From Nanobdellota archaeon (GTDB lineage Archaea; Nanobdellota; Nanobdellia; Woesearchaeales; JAGLGH01), in the NCBI GenBank assembly GCA_023144115.1, contig JAGLGH010000305.1, forward strand, positions 1-8,157: DNA of 8,157 nt. Direction: 5' to 3'. Shown here piece after piece: positions 1 through 6,099 of the stretch (its first letter is position 1; each line of letters begins with the position of its first letter). The position numbers and the translations under genes are program-made. The notes under the pieces were generated by a model that saw nothing but the letters and a program-made list of their open reading frames with translations, was not told the DNA's origin and made no database searches.

Positions 1-140
1 CTGCAAACTTTGTGACATTGGAAGCGAATGATACAAAGGTTGTTAGCAGTGTTGATATCCCTGAGTTTTCAACAATAACTTTAGGATTAGGCTTGATTGC
101 TGTGTTAGGCGGATTGTTTATTATCAGAAGAAAGAAATAA
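1..140 (+). CDS. C-terminal end of a surface protein with PEF-CTERM-like sorting tail (5' truncated)
   Basis: Only the last 45 codons are in the window (frame starting at base 3, stop TAA at 138-140). The end has three parts in order: an IPEFS motif (codons starting at base 57), a Gly/Leu/Ile-rich hydrophobic segment of about 18 residues, and a basic RRKK end. This is the tripartite layout of PEF-CTERM/PGF-CTERM-type signals, which archaeosortases recognise in secreted, often glycosylated, surface proteins; the family knowledge is established. What the protein does outside the cell cannot be told because the body of the gene lies upstream. Alternatively it is simply a C-terminal membrane anchor without processing. 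The tail pattern is clear; the sorting role is inferred. Confidence 0.75.
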   Translation, partial: ANFVTLEANDTKVVSSVDIPEFSTITLGLGLIAVLGGLFIIRRKK

Positions 141-145
141 TAGCA

Positions 146-159
146 AGATAGGAATATCT
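146..159 (+). terminator. small GGAA-loop hairpin after the surface-protein gene
   Basis: AGATA (146-150) and TATCT (155-159) form a perfect 5-bp stem closed by a GGAA loop, a GNRA-type tetraloop, starting six bases after the stop codon. A short T-rich stretch follows at 169-173. It lies between two convergent genes, where a 3' processing or termination element is expected. The stem is short and AT-rich, so it could be chance. Confidence 0.25.
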
Positions 160-218
160 CTTAAAGGTATTTTCTATACTGTCAAGCCAAATCGTAGAAC
201 TCCTTTTAGCAGCAATAT

Positions 219-1088
219 TCATTCTTTTAGATGCTTGTCAAAGAACTCCATTACCCTGTCCTTATATTCATCAGGATTTATTGCATAATTCCAGCCATGG
301 CGCGCTCCCTCAATGATCCACAGATCTGTATTGCTCTTGTTTGAGCTGTCATAAATATATCTTGAATGCATGGCTGGAATCTGCCTGTCTTTTGAGCCAT
401 GTATCAGAAGCACAGGAGCTTTTATCTTCTTCATCTCATCAACAGGTGATATGTCTTTTATGTCAACCCCCATGATCAATTTGCCAAGCGCTCTTGTCAT
501 CCATATAAACGGCTTTTTTGTAAAGGAAGGGAATATCCAGTACACTTGCTCAAGCAATAGCTCCATGTTTGCATAAGGTGAGTCTGCAATAATCGCTTCT
601 ATTTCTTTGGGATGTGACATCAGTATTGTTGAGGCTCCAAGCGAAAAGCCTAATGCTCCTATCTTCCCAGCGTCTTTTCTTGACCTTAAATATTTAACAG
701 CTGCTTCAATATCTTTCTGTTCCTTGTATCCTCCTGTTGTGTACCATCCATCACTTTCACCAAAATACCTGAAATCAAAAAGAAATATATTATAATGGCT
801 GAGAATGAATTCACTTGTCATAAGAAGATTGTTCTTGTCAGCAGGATAGCCGTGGCATATGATTATTGTCGCGTTGCTGCTGCCTGAAGGGATGAACCAG
901 CCTTTTAATAATATATTATCATCTGTCTTAAAGCTGACATTCTCATACTTGAGATTAAGGCTTTCAGGAGTGACCTTTGTCTTGATCTTAAAAGGATGTA
1001 TAAGCATGAAGAACTGCAGCACAAAGAAGCCTGATATGAGTATGATGATAAGAATGCAAACCTTTAATATATTTGGAGGAATCTGCAT
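219..1088 (-). CDS. membrane-anchored alpha/beta hydrolase (serine hydrolase, COG1073-like)
   Basis: 289-aa serine hydrolase of the alpha/beta fold, resembling the YqkD/ABHD13-ABHD17 type. Residues 7-30 form one hydrophobic segment followed by a short basic stretch, so the enzyme is probably anchored in the membrane by its N-terminus. The oxyanion-hole motif HGYP is at 79-82, the nucleophile elbow GFSLG puts Ser149 in place, the acid is Asp234 in HGSKDRQIP, and the base is His264 in GARHGW. All catalytic elements are present in order and the length is normal, so it should be active. The substrate (ester, thioester or peptide) cannot be read from sequence. The ATG at 1088 has no Shine-Dalgarno but lies 27 bases from a TATA box, which fits a leaderless mRNA. 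It is divergent from tdk. Confidence 0.88.
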   Translation of the reverse strand: MQIPPNILKVCILIIILISGFFVLQFFMLIHPFKIKTKVTPESLNLKYENVSFKTDDNILLKGWFIPSGSSNATIIICHGYPADKNNLLMTSEFILSHYNIFLFDFRYFGESDGWYTTGGYKEQKDIEAAVKYLRSRKDAGKIGALGFSLGASTILMSHPKEIEAIIADSPYANMELLLEQVYWIFPSFTKKPFIWMTRALGKLIMGVDIKDISPVDEMKKIKAPVLLIHGSKDRQIPAMHSRYIYDSSNKSNTDLWIIEGARHGWNYAINPDEYKDRVMEFFDKHLKE

Positions 1089-1110
1089 AGATTGATAATT
1101 TATACAATGA

Positions 1111-1119
1111 TTTTATAAA
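1111..1119 (-). promoter_or_regulatory. TATA box for the alpha/beta hydrolase gene
   Basis: On the minus strand this reads TTTATAAAA, centred 27 bases upstream of the ATG at 1088. Archaeal transcription starts about 25 bases downstream of the TATA centre, so the mRNA should begin at or next to the start codon. No Shine-Dalgarno is visible, consistent with leaderless translation. Confidence 0.55.
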
Positions 1120-1160
1120 GATTTGGTTTAATATTCAAATTAATTAAACACTATCGATAA

Positions 1161-1177
1161 ACCAAAAACATATAAAC
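1161..1177 (+). promoter_or_regulatory. BRE/TATA promoter of the thymidine kinase gene
   Basis: A purine-rich BRE-like ACCAAAAA is followed by CATATAAAC (TATA centre about 1173). This places the transcript start near 1198-1200, right at the GTG at 1201 or six bases before the ATG at 1207. The 8-bp palindrome TATCGATA (1152-1159) sits immediately upstream and could be a regulator site. Confidence 0.6.
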
Positions 1178-1200
1178 AATCACAATTTCAATAAATTGGG

Positions 1201-1848
1201 GTGATTATGATTACAGATAATATAGGAAGGCTTGAGCTTCTGATTGGAAACATGAGTTCAGGAAAATCCACATTCATGAATGATATTCTTCTGAGGAATG
1301 TGATTATGGGGAAAAAAGTGCAGCTTTTCCAACCAGGTTCATCGATAAGAGATATAGATGATCCATCACTGATTACAAGAGGGGGCTATAAAATACTTAG
1401 AGAACCTATTGCAGATACAGATGACATATATAGGAAAGTCAAGCAGGAGAGCGAAGTGATAGGAATTGATGAGTTGCATTTTTATAATAGGGGAATTATT
1501 AATGCGATAAAATATCTGGTAGATGAAGGAAAAGAAGTGCTGGCATGCAGTCTTGAATTAGATTTTAGAGGTAATTCTCTGATATTTGGAGATGGTCCTG
1601 AGGGGATTTATGATCTACTGCCAATTGCTGACAATGTACAATTATTCAATTCTATATGCACGCATAGGGATAATGGTTCAGACAAGGTATGCGGCAATCC
1701 TGAAGCAAGATGGGTGCAGAAATATTATGGTGATGATGTGGCCCCATATGAGACTCCTTTGATAGAATTAGGAGACATCAGGCAAAGCAAGGGCACATGG
1801 TATGCTCCACGATGCAGGAAGCATTTCAAGTTTTATGATAAAGGTTAG
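1201..1848 (+). CDS. tdk: thymidine kinase, type II
   Basis: Phosphorylates thymidine to dTMP with ATP in the cytoplasmic pyrimidine salvage route. The protein starts its fold with GRLELLIG and a P-loop GNMSSGKST (16-24), followed by the Walker B/catalytic motif IDELHF (89-94, Glu91 as the probable general base) and the family block ending DFRG (121-124). The C-terminal half holds the zinc ribbon: Cys153, Cys164, Cys205 and His208. The usual first pair is Cys-x2-Cys; here ten residues separate Cys153 from Cys164, an insertion. At 215 aa it is slightly longer than the typical ~190. The start is uncertain: GTG at 1201 or ATG at 1207. The GGGGTGAT at 1198-1205 resembles a Shine-Dalgarno but is very close to the ATG, and the promoter spacing favours a leaderless or nearly leaderless mRNA. 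Tdk has a patchy distribution in archaea, so transfer from bacteria is plausible. Confidence 0.9.
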   Translation: MIMITDNIGRLELLIGNMSSGKSTFMNDILLRNVIMGKKVQLFQPGSSIRDIDDPSLITRGGYKILREPIADTDDIYRKVKQESEVIGIDELHFYNRGIINAIKYLVDEGKEVLACSLELDFRGNSLIFGDGPEGIYDLLPIADNVQLFNSICTHRDNGSDKVCGNPEARWVQKYYGDDVAPYETPLIELGDIRQSKGTWYAPRCRKHFKFYDKG

Positions 1849-1904
1849 AGGGGGTTATTCTGCAAATTATTTGCATCCTGAACTCCTTCAACCCAATATT
1901 TTTT
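1849..1904 (+). terminator. two-tier stem-loop plus T-run after tdk
   Basis: Directly after the tdk stop, bases 1849-1856 pair with 1881-1888 (8 bp including two G-U pairs). Inside this, TGCAAA (1861-1866) and TTTGCA (1870-1875) form a perfect 6-bp stem with a 3-base loop. A run of six T (1899-1904) follows. The arrangement suits a terminator or a 3'-end stabilising structure separating tdk from the next gene. Archaeal termination mainly needs U-tracts, so the hairpin may have another role. Confidence 0.45.
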
Positions 1905-1910
1905 AAATTA
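1897..1910 (+). promoter_or_regulatory. probable TATA element for the 1947 gene
   Basis: An A/T-rich box TTTTTTAAATTA is centred about 40 bases before the ATG at 1947, giving a predicted transcript start near 1929-1931 and a leader of about 17-27 bases. The box is less consensus-like than those of tdk and rpl21e, and it overlaps the T-run of the proposed tdk terminator. Confidence 0.35.
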
Positions 1911-1946
1911 TATTGTATTCTCAATTGTCAATAAAGTATACAACAG

Positions 1947-3011
1947 ATGATTATAATGAAACAAGATATGCAGCAGCTTATTGACCTTATCTTAAGACCG
2001 ACAACTTCAAAAAAGAAGAGAAAAAGGTTTGCTAAAGAATTTTATGATCTATCAAATTATCCTCCTATACTCCTGGATGAGTGCTTTGATTATGCATTGA
2101 ATAAAAAGATGAGTTCACCAAGGTCATTGGAATTGTTTGAGAAAGCGCATTCTTACTTTCTCTCAGATCTGCCAAGGTTTATCAGAGAACTGGAGATGTC
2201 TACTTTAATACAGGTAAATCATGAACTGATTGATTTTTATAGTGATTCTGGCGCAGAAGGAGAAACAAATCTTGCTAAAAGAATACGCAAGCTTAATGAG
2301 GATGACAGATTAGTATTTGAATTCCATGAAAAAAATTCTATTGGTGTCTTTGAGAAACAGACACAATATTTCACTGATAAGAAAAGATTTAATCACAATA
2401 GGAAAAATTATGATTTCAGACCAATCCTTGAATCTGCTGATTATATTATACTCTATCATGGAACAAGCAATGTATTTGATGAACTTATTGAAAAACAAGG
2501 CATTTGCCCGCCATCAATGACTGGCCATGATGTAATATCCAAATATGAGAAACAGTATTTAGATAACCATGAGGATTATGAAAAATTTGAAAGATTAAGG
2601 CAATCAATTGAAAATGACCGTCAGGATTCAGTATATTTCTCACTTGCAAGAGGGAATATTAAACAAGGACAAAACATACTCACGAATGGTGATGTCAAAA
2701 CCCATATGGAAAAGGCAGTAAAGTGGTGGGGTGGAGATGAAAGACTGTACAGATGTCTTGTCAAGACAAAACACCTTCTTCCAGATGAAGATGCAAAAGA
2801 AGCAAAAGATTTCTTAGAATCTATATATACTATGGGCTCAGCTAAGATTAAGGGGAATCAAACAGATCATATATTTAGGGTTAAAGATGATGAAGTTCCT
2901 GTTTTTGTTAACAGATCTCCAAGTGCCTTAAGATTTCAGGAATTGATGGATAATTCTGAATGCCTCCATAAGGAATACTTCAGGCAAAATCCTGTTAAAA
3001 ATATAATATAA
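1947..3011 (+). CDS. uncharacterised protein with ADP-ribosyltransferase-like C-terminal half
   Basis: 354 aa, not recognised as a named family. Residues 1-160 look helical and highly charged, with a basic patch SKKKRKR at 21-27. The second half begins with ILYHGTS (168-174) followed by an I-x4-GI-x-P pattern ending at 188; VYFS (229-232) comes later, and DDEVPVFV lies at 314-321. The order His-Gly-Thr, then Tyr in a VYFS strand, then a late Glu in a beta-strand resembles the H-Y-E core of diphtheria-toxin/PARP-type ADP-ribosyltransferases, which transfer ADP-ribose from NAD+ to protein or nucleic acid. Candidate residues are His171, Tyr230 and Glu316. This is motif-level inference only. No signal peptide or membrane segment is seen. 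No antitoxin or macrodomain partner is adjacent, arguing against a simple toxin-antitoxin pair. The start may be the ATG at 1956, with GATGAT (1946-1951) as a weak ribosome site. Being a gene is very likely; the enzyme call is tentative. Confidence 0.75.
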   Translation: MIIMKQDMQQLIDLILRPTTSKKKRKRFAKEFYDLSNYPPILLDECFDYALNKKMSSPRSLELFEKAHSYFLSDLPRFIRELEMSTLIQVNHELIDFYSDSGAEGETNLAKRIRKLNEDDRLVFEFHEKNSIGVFEKQTQYFTDKKRFNHNRKNYDFRPILESADYIILYHGTSNVFDELIEKQGICPPSMTGHDVISKYEKQYLDNHEDYEKFERLRQSIENDRQDSVYFSLARGNIKQGQNILTNGDVKTHMEKAVKWWGGDERLYRCLVKTKHLLPDEDAKEAKDFLESIYTMGSAKIKGNQTDHIFRVKDDEVPVFVNRSPSALRFQELMDNSECLHKEYFRQNPVKNII

Positions 3012-3030
3012 ATTATGTGAAATATCAATC

Positions 3031-3046
3031 CGAAACATTTAAATAA
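3031..3046 (+). promoter_or_regulatory. strong BRE/TATA promoter of the rpl21e operon
   Basis: CGAAACA followed by TTTAAATA is close to the archaeal BRE/TATA consensus. The TATA centre near 3042 predicts a transcript start around 3067-3069, leaving a leader of about 44 bases before rpl21e. It is the only good promoter before the four-gene run rpl21e-rpo4-DUF655-lysS. Confidence 0.75.
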
Positions 3047-3078
3047 ACCATTATGTTTCTTTTATCAAAAGTAGAGAT

Positions 3079-3103
3079 TATATTAGTTAGTAATATAGGG
3101 TGA
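3079..3103 (+). promoter_or_regulatory. leader hairpin abutting the rpl21e Shine-Dalgarno
   Basis: TATATTA (3079-3085) and TAATATA (3091-3097) are perfect inverted copies around a GTTAG loop. The very next bases, GGGTGA (3098-3103), are the Shine-Dalgarno, eight bases before the ATG at 3112. A stem ending exactly at the ribosome site could modulate access to it, for example in ribosomal-protein autoregulation. All stem pairs are A-U, so its stability is modest. The Shine-Dalgarno itself is a confident call. Confidence 0.45.
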
Positions 3104-3111
3104 GATAGAAA

Positions 3112-3402
3112 ATGGTTAAAAGAATAGGGTCTCTTAGACATAAAACAAGACACAAATTCAAGAAGAACATAAGGCAGAAAGGCAAATTAAGCTTAAGCAG
3201 GTACTTTCAGGTTTTTAATGAAGGAGATAAAGTATGCTTGATAGTCGAACCTTCAGTTCAGAACGGCATATACTGCCCAAGATTTGTAGGTAAATCTGGA
3301 TTGGTTATGAAGAAGAATGGCACATGTTATGAAGTTGCTATCAAAGATCATAATAAGGCAAAGACTTTGATTGTGCATCCTGTTCATCTCAAGAGGTTAT
3401 AA
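3112..3402 (+). CDS. rpl21e: large-subunit ribosomal protein eL21 (L21e)
   Basis: 96-aa structural protein of the 50S subunit, shared by archaea and eukaryotes and absent from bacteria. The N-terminus is strongly basic (SLRHKTRHKFKK, 7-18), as expected for an rRNA-binding extension. It is followed by the family's SH3-like core with GDKV (38-41), NGIYCPRFVGKSG (51-63) and YEVAIKD (73-79), ending in the HPVHLKRL tail. Length is normal. Translation starts from a clear Shine-Dalgarno GGGTGA eight bases upstream. It is first in an operon with rpo4 (2-base gap), DUF655 and lysS. The eL21-Rpo4-DUF655 order is a widely conserved archaeal arrangement. Confidence 0.96.
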   Translation: MVKRIGSLRHKTRHKFKKNIRQKGKLSLSRYFQVFNEGDKVCLIVEPSVQNGIYCPRFVGKSGLVMKKNGTCYEVAIKDHNKAKTLIVHPVHLKRL

Positions 3403-3404
3403 AG

Positions 3405-3749
3405 ATGACAAAACCAGATATAGTTGAAGAAATTCCAATCACTATGAGTGAACTTGCTGAAGAGATATCAAATATCAAGAAAAGGGATAAGGAACTGAAT
3501 TACAGAGCAGCAAAGACAGAGGATTATCTTCAGCAGATAGGCCTAGACAGCAAAAAAGCAAAGGAACTTTATGATAAAATCAAGAACCTTAATGTTCCAA
3601 GGCTTAAAGATGCTCACCTGATAAAGATAGTTGACCTTATGCCAGACAATGCAGAGGATGTAAAGACCCTATTATCAGGCTACACATTGACAGTCACGCA
3701 GGATAATATGAAAAAGATTGCTGCTGTTGTAAAAGAATTAAAAGAATAG
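3405..3749 (+). CDS. rpoF: DNA-directed RNA polymerase subunit Rpo4 (RpoF, Rpb4 homologue)
   Basis: 114-aa subunit that pairs with Rpo7 to form the stalk of archaeal RNA polymerase, used in initiation-complex opening, elongation and termination. The hallmark is the HRDC-like helical domain: the segment PRLKDAHLIKIVDLMP (65-80), then DVKTLLSGY (85-93), then NMKKIAAVV (101-109) near the end. The N-terminal ~40 residues carry the MSELAEEI helix typical of the family. The Shine-Dalgarno GAGGT is inside the last codons of rpl21e (3393-3397), seven bases before the ATG, so the two genes are probably translated in coupled fashion. Gaps to both neighbours are two bases. Confidence 0.95.
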   Translation: MTKPDIVEEIPITMSELAEEISNIKKRDKELNYRAAKTEDYLQQIGLDSKKAKELYDKIKNLNVPRLKDAHLIKIVDLMPDNAEDVKTLLSGYTLTVTQDNMKKIAAVVKELKE

Positions 3750-3751
3750 GA

Positions 3752-4315
3752 ATGGAAAAACAAGAATCAAAAGAGGAATATGCAATTGTGTTGGATTTTC
3801 TGCCTAATGGGTATCCAACTGACACCAGGCCAATGCACATGAAGACACCAATAGTGCAAGCTTTCGGAAAGGAGCATTTTACTTTGCTTGAGCTTGTCCC
3901 TAAGAAAGATGTAGTTTTGCAGCCTAATCAGGAAGTTTATATAGGTGAAGGCAAAAGGGAACAGATACATCACATAATAGGCAGACTTCCTATGAATAAG
4001 TTAAGCTCTACTGCAAACAGTGAACTTCCATTTGCAATAACAGATGCTGTGAAGAAAAATGAAAAGCATTTTGTTGAGTTCTTCAATACTGCGCAGGCTC
4101 TTACAACAAGGATGCATCAGCTTGAGTTGCTGCCAGGTCTTGGTAAAAAGCATATGTGGCAGATAATAGAGGAAAGGAGAAACAAGCCTTTTGAAAGCTT
4201 TGAAAATCTTAGGGCAAGGGTAAGGCTAATGCCAGACCCTGAACAAGCCATATCAAAAAGAATCCTGAATGAACTAAGCGGCCAGGAAAAGCATAGGCTG
4301 TTTGTTGATAGGTAG
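3752..4315 (+). CDS. DUF655 family OB-fold/helix-hairpin-helix nucleic-acid-binding protein
   Basis: 187-aa member of the archaeal DUF655 (COG1491) family. Residues 10-20 (YAIVLDFLPNG) open the OB-like beta domain, which runs to about residue 80 and contains EVYIGEGKREQIHHIIGRL (61-79), a signature of the family. The C-terminal part has a helix-hairpin-helix: LELLPGLGKKHMWQIIEER (124-142), with the LPGLGKK hairpin that contacts nucleic-acid backbone. Its exact role is unknown. Its fixed place beside eL21 and Rpo4, and commonly ksgA/dim1, suggests a job in ribosome biogenesis or RNA metabolism. It starts two bases after the rpo4 stop with only a weak Shine-Dalgarno, so translation is probably coupled. 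Length is normal. Confidence 0.92.
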   Translation: MEKQESKEEYAIVLDFLPNGYPTDTRPMHMKTPIVQAFGKEHFTLLELVPKKDVVLQPNQEVYIGEGKREQIHHIIGRLPMNKLSSTANSELPFAITDAVKKNEKHFVEFFNTAQALTTRMHQLELLPGLGKKHMWQIIEERRNKPFESFENLRARVRLMPDPEQAISKRILNELSGQEKHRLFVDR

Positions 4316-4336
4316 GATAATTCTATTAGATAAAAA

Positions 4337-5806
4337 ATGACAGAAGAAAATATTCTTATGCAGGAAAAGCTAAAAAAACTGAATAGCCTTAAAGAGATGG
4401 GAGTGAACCCATACCCATATCAATTTGATATGACTCATCATGCAGCTGATATTCTTGAGAAGTATTCTCATCTTGAAAAAGAAGAGAAAACAAAGGATAT
4501 TGTAAGTGTTGCAGGAAGAATCATGACTCTGAGAAGGATGGGCAAAGCAACTTTCATGCACATTCAGGATGAAACTGGCAGGATACAATTATATCTCAGA
4601 AAAGATGATGTTGGAGAAGAGAACTACAATATTCTTAAGAAAAGCGATATTGGAGACATAATTGGTGTAAAAGGAGCTGTGTTTTCTACTATGAAAGGAG
4701 AGATATCTGTCTATGTTGAGGATTATGTCATGCTTTCTAAATCAATCAGGCAACTGCCAGAGAAATTCCATGGCCTTAAGGACCAGGAATTAAGGTTTAG
4801 GAAAAGATACCTGGATTTTATTATGAATCCTGAAGAAAAAGAAAAATTCATAATGAGAACAAGGATCATAGCACTTATCAGGGAATTCCTCAATAAGCAG
4901 AATTTCATGGAAGTGGAGACTCCAGTCCTGCAGGTTGTCTATGGAGGAACAAATGCAAAACCATTCAAGACGCATATCAATGCATACAATATGCCAATGT
5001 ATCTTAGGGTTGCTCCTGAATTATATCTTAAAAGGCTGTTGATAGGCGGATTTGAGAAGGTTTATGAGATTGCGCGTAATTTCAGGAATGAGGGTGTGGA
5101 TCAGACGCATAATCCTGAATTCACAATGGTTGAATGGTATGAGGCTTATAGTGATTATAATGATGTGATGGTCAGGACTGAAGAATTATATAAGTTCATA
5201 GCCAAAAAGCTGTTTGGCGAAGAAAAGATAAAAGTGCATGACAAGGTTATAGATATATCAAAGAAGTGGCAAAAAATGCCTCTGAAAGAAGCTATCAGGA
5301 AGTTTGCTGATATTGATGTGGACAAACTTGATGATTCTGGGCTTAGTGAGATAATCAAGAAGCGCAAGATTCTTGTGAGAGGAGAGAAGAATAGGGGACA
5401 GATGATATTTGCAATATTTGACAAGCTTGTCTGCAATAAGCTTCAGGATCCTATTTGGATAATTGATTATCCTAAAGAAGTATCCCCTCTTGCGAAAATA
5501 CACAGGTCTGATTCTGCTCTTGTTGAAAGGTTTGAGTGCTATATTGCAGGCAGGGAAATCGGTGATGGATGGTCTGAATTGAACAACCCGATTGAACAAA
5601 GAGCCAGATTTGAGGGTGAGCAAGCAGCTATGCGCGCAGGAGATGATGAAGCACATCCAATGGATGAAGATTTCATTGAAGCGATGGAATATGGAATGCC
5701 ACCTACTGGAGGCATTGGCATAGGCATTGACAGGCTTGTGATGCTGTTTACAAACTGCTGGAGCATCAGGGAGATAATATTCTTCCCTATAATGAAGCCT
5801 GAATAA
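4337..5806 (+). CDS. lysS: lysyl-tRNA synthetase, class II
   Basis: 489-aa enzyme that attaches lysine to tRNA-Lys using ATP. The N-terminal OB-fold anticodon-binding domain spans about 54-135 (VSVAGRIMTLRRMGKATFMHI). The class II catalytic core has motif 1 near FMEVETPVL (190-198), motif 2 from RNFRNEG to NPEFTMVEWYEAY (248-271), and motif 3 GIGIGIDRLVMLF (459-471). The LysRS/AsxRS block DGWSELNNP is at 410-418. Length matches bacterial-type LysS. It sits 21 bases after the DUF655 gene in the same direction with no separate promoter visible, so it is probably the last gene of the rpl21e operon. Many euryarchaea use the unrelated class I LysRS, so a class II enzyme here suggests either a lineage trait or replacement by transfer. 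No frameshift or missing motif was seen. Confidence 0.96.
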   Translation: MTEENILMQEKLKKLNSLKEMGVNPYPYQFDMTHHAADILEKYSHLEKEEKTKDIVSVAGRIMTLRRMGKATFMHIQDETGRIQLYLRKDDVGEENYNILKKSDIGDIIGVKGAVFSTMKGEISVYVEDYVMLSKSIRQLPEKFHGLKDQELRFRKRYLDFIMNPEEKEKFIMRTRIIALIREFLNKQNFMEVETPVLQVVYGGTNAKPFKTHINAYNMPMYLRVAPELYLKRLLIGGFEKVYEIARNFRNEGVDQTHNPEFTMVEWYEAYSDYNDVMVRTEELYKFIAKKLFGEEKIKVHDKVIDISKKWQKMPLKEAIRKFADIDVDKLDDSGLSEIIKKRKILVRGEKNRGQMIFAIFDKLVCNKLQDPIWIIDYPKEVSPLAKIHRSDSALVERFECYIAGREIGDGWSELNNPIEQRARFEGEQAAMRAGDDEAHPMDEDFIEAMEYGMPPTGGIGIGIDRLVMLFTNCWSIREIIFFPIMKPE

Positions 5807-5871
5807 AAACATTGGGTGCTTAGTACAGCTAAGATAAGAAGCCTATTCTTTATATACTATGAGAAAATTTC

Positions 5872-6099
5872 TTAATTCCAGTCACAAAATATTTCATCCA
5901 TCTCATGTTTGCCGACTTTTCTCTGATTTAGTTTTGAGAGGATTGGTTTTTTTCCATGAGATCCTTTGACTTCATCAAATACATAGTCATTATCATCATT
6001 TTCCTCTGATTCTTTTTCCTTATCCTGATATAGATCATCTCCTACATCAAAATCAGGTTCATCATCGTAATCGTCAGCATCTTTTTTCATTTTATCCAT
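5872..6099 (-). CDS. small acidic hypothetical protein
   Basis: 75 aa, not recognised. The first 43 residues contain 21 Asp/Glu and few hydrophobic residues, so this part is probably disordered. It is followed by a basic, mildly amphipathic stretch (PILSKLNQRKVGKHE, 52-66) and the end MDEIFCDWN. Such an acidic-tail layout occurs in histone, ribosome or polymerase binding proteins, but no function can be assigned. Support for a real gene: it fills the space convergent with lysS, has an intact frame, and has two possible upstream promoters. A weak TATA at 6122-6130 would give a leaderless mRNA; a near-consensus one at 6211-6228 would give a leader of about 92 bases. Low-complexity acidic ORFs can arise by chance, so some doubt remains. 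Confidence 0.6.
   Translation of the reverse strand: MDKMKKDADDYDDEPDFDVGDDLYQDKEKESEENDDNDYVFDEVKGSHGKKPILSKLNQRKVGKHEMDEIFCDWN

Noticed and set aside
370..1095. Three plus-strand open frames opposite the alpha/beta hydrolase
   Set aside because: They are antisense to a gene with an intact catalytic triad, have no promoter or Shine-Dalgarno, and resemble nothing known.
1947..3011. Toxin-antitoxin or DarTG-like defence system
   Set aside because: The ART-like motifs prompted the idea, but there is no macrodomain, antitoxin or nuclease gene adjacent; neighbours are tdk and a ribosomal protein operon.
5258..5812. Long open frame (184 codons) on the minus strand opposite lysS
   Set aside because: It lies wholly antisense to the conserved LysRS catalytic core, its translation shows no recognisable domain, and shorter antisense frames over the same gene are equally meaningless.
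5819..5833. CTTAG/CTAAG hairpin after lysS as a terminator
   Set aside because: Only a 5-bp stem with no T-run following it on the plus strand; too weak to list as a terminator.
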